From Promethearchaeota archaeon (GTDB taxonomy: Archaea > Asgardarchaeota > Lokiarchaeia > Sigynarchaeales > SOKP01), in contig JAEOTL010000203.1 of the NCBI GenBank assembly GCA_016839845.1, positions 1 to 9,479 of the forward strand: a DNA stretch of 9,479 nt, read 5' to 3'. A program made the position numbers and the translations under genes. The notes under the pieces were generated by a model that ran no database searches, was not told the origin of the DNA, and was given only the letters and a program-made list of their open reading frames with translations. Position 1 is the first letter of the stretch. The number at the start of each line of letters is the position of its first letter. Positions 5,355 through 9,479 of the stretch are shown here, in pieces.

Positions 5355-7736
5355 ATGAATAACCAAAAAAAAGTAAGTTTTAATTCCCCCTTAGGAACTC
5401 AAGAAAGTGATTCTTCTGGATCACCGATAGGAGTAATAAGGATGGATGTCAGCAAATCGTATTTGGGCGTTCCCTTACTACTTCAAAAGGTTATCAATGA
5501 CTCTGATCAAGAGAGTTGGGATCAAATAAAAACCAAAATAGATTATACATATGAATGTCTTGATTCTGCCTTAACTCCCTTGGAGCATTCGACATCATTT
5601 ATAGCTCAAATGAAGGAAAAATTAGAAAATGGTCAAAAGCTTTTGTTTAAACCTAACCTTGTAGGTCCTATGTGTATAGATGCACAAACTCATGGTCCGA
5701 ATATAGGAGTAGCTGCTTGTACGGATTGGTGTTTCATTGCTGCCTTAATGAGGTGGTTTCATGAAAAAGCGGGAATTAGTTATTATAAGATGACACTCGG
5801 CGAAGCAGCAACAGCCATGAGCGCAGCGGCTAATATGTATTCAAAAACAAATCCTGAGGGAAGGGAGATTACTACTGAAGCTGTTATCGAGGGAATGTCA
5901 GGTAATTTCTATGGAGGATGGGGTTTTATTTTTGTTCGTAAGTATCTGTCCGAATCACTACAAGAAGGTGATAATGAGGATCCATTTAGAGGGCACGAAG
6001 AAAGCATTAATGGCACATATATACCCCCTGGAAATGTTACTGATAAATTAATGGTTTATGATTTAAACCGTATTTATGATGATCCAAATAAGGGAAAAGA
6101 ATGTGAAATACCCGATGGAGTGAATTATAAAACAATAACACTTCATAAAGCCATAACTGGGGGTAATCCGGGTGATCCCGAGGATATGAAAGCATATCCT
6201 GGATGCGTTTTAATAAATGTCCCCAAATTTAAAGTTCATGGTATTACATTGTTTACGAACGTCATAAAAAACTTAGGGATAGGACTATATCCTATGCAAT
6301 ACGCAAGTGAAGGAGATCAAAAATGGGATTATGCTGCTCCTCATGGAACTACGGTTCTAGGAATGAAATCAGGTATTCCGCACCAAGTTTGGGTACCTGA
6401 AATCGATCATGAAAAATCACTCCCCAAAAGAGATGCGCAAGGTAATTATATTTTAAAGAAAACTGGAGGGATACTTGCCACAATGATTGATATTATTAAA
6501 GCAGTGAAAAATCAAGGCATTTTAATGTTTCATATTGTTGATGGCATTGAAGCAGTTAATATAGACCATCAAGGAAATGGAATAAAAACCCCAGAGGGAA
6601 TGGTTTTTGCAGGATTAGATCCAGTTGCAACTGATCTTTTATGTGCTCGATATATGTTTTCCAATGTTTCCTTGAAAGAATCTATTGATGTTAAGTTGGA
6701 GGGAGGAACAGCCGACGGCTTTCCACAAAAAGTACCCATAGCCGTAAGGGAGGGGAATAATATCATCTCTACGGAAGGATATGACTGTATTTTAGCTCGA
6801 GATTCTACTTTTAAACGCGCAGAAAAGAGGGGGATAGGGCAAAAAAGTTATCATGTTATGGGTTATGACTATATTACTGAGTCTCCTATAATTTCACTAA
6901 AAGGACATTTAGGGTCAGTTTTAAACGGAAATTTTTCGGACGTTCTAACCAAAACCCTTTTTTACGATATGTATAAAGTACCATGGGATCTTCAACGTAC
7001 AACTTTAGGCTACTTAGCTGCCGTTGATGAATTGGAGGGTACGAACTTAAAAAAAGAGTTTTTAGAGCATTTTGACGAAGATGGTGATGGGGTAGTAACT
7101 TTGGAGGAATTTGGTAAACTGGGTTCAATGTCAGTTACTCTCAATTTTGCTGCCAAATACGTTTCATTAATGGGGAGTGAAAAATTGGGCTATCTAAAAG
7201 GATTCTTTTACCTCATGAGTTCGATGTACAGATACAGAGACAAGCAAAATAATCCTGAAAATCATGATATTATGGGAGAAAGAAGTTTATCCACTATGTG
7301 TGCTGCTGCTTTCAGTGTTTCTAGAATGCCTATTGATATTCCTGATCAGTTCGCACCAGGACGTATGTGTGGAAAAGGAAAGTGGCCAAGTCCTAAGTTT
7401 GCACAATATCTTCAAACTGGTATAATGGTATACGGTCCAGAATTTCCCATGTCCATAGGAGTTCCAGGATTTTATGGTAACGCCCTATTCTATGCTGATT
7501 TAACCCAGAATGGAGGTCAATATGCTGGAAATATTCGGAATCAACCAGACCCACGGGCTATTAATAGATACATGAAAGACGTGAAAAGAGGTAAAATCGA
7601 ACCCTTAGATTTTGTACTTTATGTACCTGAAGAATTTGGCAGATTTGCTAGGAAATCTGTACCAAATGTTGAGATTACTGATGATCCAGCGAAAATGTTT
7701 ACAGCCAGTTTTCAGAATGGCACTGAAATCTGGTAA
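5355..7736 (+). CDS. Large DUF362-like protein with EF-hand calcium-binding loop
   Basis: The protein has 793 residues from the ATG at 5355; an ATG at 5310 would add 15. Three blocks match the DUF362 family: FKPNLV (98-103), INVPKFKVHG followed by IKNLG (287-308), and VDGIEAV (395-401) with the AGLDPVATD stretch (419-427). Family members are about 300 residues and often carry ferredoxin-type [4Fe-4S] motifs; none is seen here, and the ten cysteines are scattered. At 574-585 lies a canonical 12-residue EF-hand loop with Asp574, Asp576, Asp578, Gly579 and Glu585, and hydrophobic residues flanking it as in a helix-loop-helix. No second EF-hand is evident. The last 200 residues, rich in Gly, Pro, Met and Tyr, are unassigned. 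No signal peptide or clear membrane helix is present, so it appears cytoplasmic. Function unknown; calcium-responsive metabolism is an inference. Confidence 0.85.
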   Translation: MNNQKKVSFNSPLGTQESDSSGSPIGVIRMDVSKSYLGVPLLLQKVINDSDQESWDQIKTKIDYTYECLDSALTPLEHSTSFIAQMKEKLENGQKLLFKPNLVGPMCIDAQTHGPNIGVAACTDWCFIAALMRWFHEKAGISYYKMTLGEAATAMSAAANMYSKTNPEGREITTEAVIEGMSGNFYGGWGFIFVRKYLSESLQEGDNEDPFRGHEESINGTYIPPGNVTDKLMVYDLNRIYDDPNKGKECEIPDGVNYKTITLHKAITGGNPGDPEDMKAYPGCVLINVPKFKVHGITLFTNVIKNLGIGLYPMQYASEGDQKWDYAAPHGTTVLGMKSGIPHQVWVPEIDHEKSLPKRDAQGNYILKKTGGILATMIDIIKAVKNQGILMFHIVDGIEAVNIDHQGNGIKTPEGMVFAGLDPVATDLLCARYMFSNVSLKESIDVKLEGGTADGFPQKVPIAVREGNNIISTEGYDCILARDSTFKRAEKRGIGQKSYHVMGYDYITESPIISLKGHLGSVLNGNFSDVLTKTLFYDMYKVPWDLQRTTLGYLAAVDELEGTNLKKEFLEHFDEDGDGVVTLEEFGKLGSMSVTLNFAAKYVSLMGSEKLGYLKGFFYLMSSMYRYRDKQNNPENHDIMGERSLSTMCAAAFSVSRMPIDIPDQFAPGRMCGKGKWPSPKFAQYLQTGIMVYGPEFPMSIGVPGFYGNALFYADLTQNGGQYAGNIRNQPDPRAINRYMKDVKRGKIEPLDFVLYVPEEFGRFARKSVPNVEITDDPAKMFTASFQNGTEIW

Positions 7737-7742
7737 TAATTA

Positions 7743-7766
7743 TTTTTTTATTTTTTCTATTTTTTT
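7743..7766 (+). terminator. T-rich terminator after DUF362/EF-hand gene
   Basis: Runs of 7, 6 and 7 T residues (7743-7749, 7751-7756, 7760-7766) follow the stop codon and just enter the 3' end of the convergent aminotransferase gene. No hairpin is needed in an archaeal terminator of this kind. Confidence 0.65.
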
Positions 7767-9102
7767 AGAGCTTCTTCTCAACTGTGTTAAATGCATAATC
7801 AAGTATCTGACAAGAATTTTCAAGTTGTTCGTTCGTTAATTCAAGTGGAGGTTGGATCCGTATAACATTTCCATCAATTCCCCCTTTTCCTATAAGGAGT
7901 CCTTGCTCACGGCATAATTCCATGACTTGTAGCATTTCTTGGGTTGCAGGTTTCTTAGAAGTTTGATCACTGACGAGTTCTATCCCCAACATCATTCCTT
8001 GTCCCCGAATATCACCAACAATCTTATGATCTGACTTCAGGGTTAGAAGTTGTTTTTTAAAATTTTCACCAAGTGTTTTAGCTTTTTTAATGTAGTCTTC
8101 TTCTTGGATTATTTCAATAACCGCCACGGCTGCTGCACAGGATAACGGATTACCCCCAAAAGTGGTAAATGAATCGGTCGTGGTGAAATTTTCAGCGTAT
8201 TCTGGCTTTGTAAGGAAACCTGCAATAGGAATCCCACTCCCAAAACTTTTAGCCATAGTTATGATATCAGGATTTACTTTATTATTCTGAATACCCCACC
8301 AATGATCGCCAGTGCGCCCAAACCCAGTTTGTACTTCATCAGAAATAAAAAGACCATCATATTCTTTTATTATTTCATAAGCTATTTGGAAAAATTCGTG
8401 AGGAGGTTGGATAATTCCTCCAACTCCTTGGATCGGTTCTACGATAAATGCAGCGATTGCGTTATTAGTTTGTGTCCGAATGACTTCCCGAAGATAACGA
8501 GCACATTCTATATCACAATCAGGATACGATTTTCCAAAAGCACATCGGTAGCAATATCCATAAGGGGTGAACCGTACTCCTGAAGGATGAGATTCAGGCA
8601 CAGTTCTCCATCCTGCACTGGAAATCTCCCTGGCCAGTTGAGTCCGACCATGGTAAGCATGGGTACAAGCTATAATGTATGGATTCTCTTTATACTTACG
8701 GGCCATATACAGAGCCGCCTCGTTAGCCTCAGATCCGCTGTTAACAATAAAGGTTTGCGTTAGGTCTGAAGGAGCAATTTGGGCTAATTTTTGCGAAAGA
8801 ACAGCGTAGGGAACCGTAGAGTAAAGGGTACTGGTATAAATTAGCTGATCAATCTGCCATTTAAGTGTTGCCACAAATTTTGGGTGGTGATGCCCAGTAA
8901 TTTTGGTACAAATGCCAGAAAATAAGTCGATATACTGCTTACCAGAATAATCTTTCACTGTAGCACCCTCTCCACCTACGATAAGAACAGGATCCTGATA
9001 GTAGTGAGTTACTGCTGGGATCATATATTGCCTCTCAATGGAAAGTATCTCATCAACTGAGTAAGCTTTACAAAGATCCTTTGGAATTAAGTTTTCATCC
9101 AT
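7765..9102 (-). CDS. Class III aminotransferase, AGXT2-like (beta-alanine/3-aminoisobutyrate type)
   Basis: This 445-residue PLP enzyme has all class III marks: SGSEAN (122-127) for cofactor phosphate, Glu222-Pro, DEVQTGFGRTG (255-265) with Asp255 contacting the pyridine nitrogen, Lys285 in MAKSFGSGIP forming the Schiff base, TTFGGNPLSCAA (313-324) and Arg415 near the end. The tail IVGDIRGQGMMLGIE and GLLIGKGG closely resembles the AGXT2 group, which transfers amino groups from beta-alanine or 3-aminoisobutyrate to pyruvate or glyoxylate; 4-aminobutyrate or ornithine remain possible substrates. An insert at about 183-200 carries four cysteines (CYRC and CDIEC) and might bind a metal. I chose the ATG at 9102, with GAGTGA (9109-9114) 6 bases upstream; a GTG at 9111 would overlap that site. 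The divergent neighbour is an MmsA-type dehydrogenase that would use the semialdehyde product. Confidence 0.92.
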   Translation of the reverse strand: MDENLIPKDLCKAYSVDEILSIERQYMIPAVTHYYQDPVLIVGGEGATVKDYSGKQYIDLFSGICTKITGHHHPKFVATLKWQIDQLIYTSTLYSTVPYAVLSQKLAQIAPSDLTQTFIVNSGSEANEAALYMARKYKENPYIIACTHAYHGRTQLAREISSAGWRTVPESHPSGVRFTPYGYCYRCAFGKSYPDCDIECARYLREVIRTQTNNAIAAFIVEPIQGVGGIIQPPHEFFQIAYEIIKEYDGLFISDEVQTGFGRTGDHWWGIQNNKVNPDIITMAKSFGSGIPIAGFLTKPEYAENFTTTDSFTTFGGNPLSCAAAVAVIEIIQEEDYIKKAKTLGENFKKQLLTLKSDHKIVGDIRGQGMMLGIELVSDQTSKKPATQEMLQVMELCREQGLLIGKGGIDGNVIRIQPPLELTNEQLENSCQILDYAFNTVEKKL

Positions 9103-9108
9103 AATTTT

Positions 9109-9114
9109 CACTCT
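9109..9114 (-). promoter_or_regulatory. Ribosome binding site of aminotransferase gene
   Basis: On the - strand this reads GAGTGA, 6 bases before the ATG at 9102, in the same setting as the GGTGA-type sites of the thiolase and DUF35 genes. It overlaps the GTG at 9111 and so argues against that start. Confidence 0.5.
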
Positions 9115-9160
9115 ACTATTAATGTTTTAACTATGTAAGCTTAAAAAAAATACAAAAAGA

Positions 9161-9174
9161 TTCATAAATTTCCA
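9161..9174 (-). promoter_or_regulatory. Candidate BRE/TATA promoter of aminotransferase gene
   Basis: Read on the - strand, GGAAA is followed by TTTATGAA, similar to an archaeal B-recognition element plus TATA box, about 60 bases before the ATG at 9102. A second T/A-rich element (CTATAAAA) lies slightly farther upstream and could act instead. Confidence 0.35.
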
Positions 9175-9195
9175 ATTTTTTTTATAGCTATCGAT

Positions 9196-9205
9196 TTTAT
9201 ATAAA
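9196..9205 (+). promoter_or_regulatory. TATA-like box of MmsA-type dehydrogenase gene
   Basis: TTTATATAAA lies 47 bases before the ATG at 9253. A start about 25 bases downstream leaves a leader of roughly 25-30 bases. It is the best TATA match in the 150 bp divergent spacer. Confidence 0.5.
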
Positions 9206-9252
9206 TTAATTTATTGGAATGAATTAAAACATTATAAATTTTGAGAGAATAG

Positions 9253-9479
9253 ATGATGGTTTTAAAGAACTACATTAAAGGGAAATTTGTCGACTCTAAC
9301 AGTAGTAAATCCGCTGAATTCATGAATCCTGCACTTGATGAACCTCTTGGGAAAGTTCCCATCTCAACAAAAGAGGAAGTAGATTTAACTGTAAGAGCTG
9401 CGAAAAAAGCATTTTTAGAGTGGAGCAAAGTGCCGGGAGTTCAGAGGATACAACCATTTTTCCGACTTTTAGATTTAAT
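9253..9479 (+). CDS. mmsA: Aldehyde dehydrogenase, methylmalonate-semialdehyde type (3' end outside window)
   Basis: The frame is open from an ATG at 9253 (a second ATG follows at once) to the window edge, giving 75 residues. The N-terminus fits the MmsA group of CoA-acylating aldehyde dehydrogenases: KNYIKGKFVDS, then MNPALDEPLGKVPIST, KEEVDLTVRAAKKAF and EWSKVPGVQR, then FFRLLDLN. The NPA..E.LG.VP and Ev...V.aAk.AF..W patterns are general for the superfamily, but the W-x-K-x-P-x-x-x-R ending with FFRLL is most like MmsA. That enzyme converts malonate or methylmalonate semialdehyde, with CoA and NAD+, to acetyl-CoA or propionyl-CoA plus CO2. The catalytic cysteine lies beyond the window. A weak GAGAG site is at 9243-9247. 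The divergent aminotransferase would supply the substrate, which supports the assignment; a different aldehyde dehydrogenase cannot be excluded. Confidence 0.82.
   Translation, partial: MMVLKNYIKGKFVDSNSSKSAEFMNPALDEPLGKVPISTKEEVDLTVRAAKKAFLEWSKVPGVQRIQPFFRLLDL

Noticed and set aside
6886..7128. 80-residue frame on the - strand over the EF-hand region
   Set aside because: It is a shadow of the + strand gene, whose EF-hand loop is far too regular to be accidental.
7612..7839. 75-residue + strand frame across the DUF362 gene end and the aminotransferase end
   Set aside because: It overlaps two solid genes and crosses the T-rich terminator tract, which explains its run of Phe and Leu codons.
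8302..8583. 93-residue + strand frame inside the aminotransferase gene
   Set aside because: It is antisense to the conserved PLP-binding region of the aminotransferase and has no supporting signals.
9229..9240. ATTATAAATT as the TATA box of the MmsA-type gene
   Set aside because: It sits only 13-24 bases before the ATG, too close to give a transcript containing the start codon with the usual 25-base spacing.
1..9479. CRISPR array, tRNA, rRNA, insertion sequence or prophage
   Set aside because: Reading through the spacers (27-150 bp) I found no regularly spaced repeats, no cloverleaf-like sequence, no transposase or integrase motif and no long terminal repeats.

Overview
The window looks like chromosomal DNA from an AT-rich archaeon. 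Supporting signs are a thiolase paired with a DUF35 zinc-ribbon/OB-fold protein (a typically archaeal arrangement), TATA-like boxes about 25-60 bp before several starts, GGTGA-type ribosome binding sites, and T-tracts without hairpins after genes. The low G+C and a eukaryote-like EF-hand on a metabolic-type protein would suit an Asgard lineage. That placement is a guess from gene content, not something the sequence proves. No RNA gene, CRISPR array, insertion sequence or integrase is visible, and no stretch over 300 bases lacks a gene.

Nine genes are packed in short blocks of alternating strand. The left edge has two tandem paralogous MFS transporters on the + strand; the first is cut by the window edge and the second overlaps it by 14 bp. 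A convergent metallo-beta-lactamase-fold hydrolase lies on the - strand. Next comes a + strand two-gene operon of an SCP2-type thiolase and its DUF35 partner. A - strand zinc-ribbon protein of unknown function follows, then a + strand gene for a large protein of about 793 residues joining DUF362-like segments, a canonical EF-hand loop and an unassigned C-terminal region. The right end has a - strand class III aminotransferase resembling AGXT2 and, divergent from it, the start of an aldehyde dehydrogenase of the methylmalonate-semialdehyde dehydrogenase (MmsA) type, cut by the right edge.

The last two genes form the clearest functional unit. The aminotransferase would make malonate semialdehyde or methylmalonate semialdehyde from beta-alanine or 3-aminoisobutyrate, and the dehydrogenase would oxidise these to acetyl-CoA or propionyl-CoA. 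The thiolase/DUF35 pair also handles acyl-CoA, so the right two-thirds of the window leans toward amino-acid or pyrimidine-derived carbon and acyl-CoA metabolism; a link between the two units is only inferred. The most unusual items are the DUF362/EF-hand protein and the orphan zinc-ribbon protein, which share a divergent 139 bp promoter region. Convergent gene pairs are separated by only 27-30 bp and divergent pairs by 120-150 bp.
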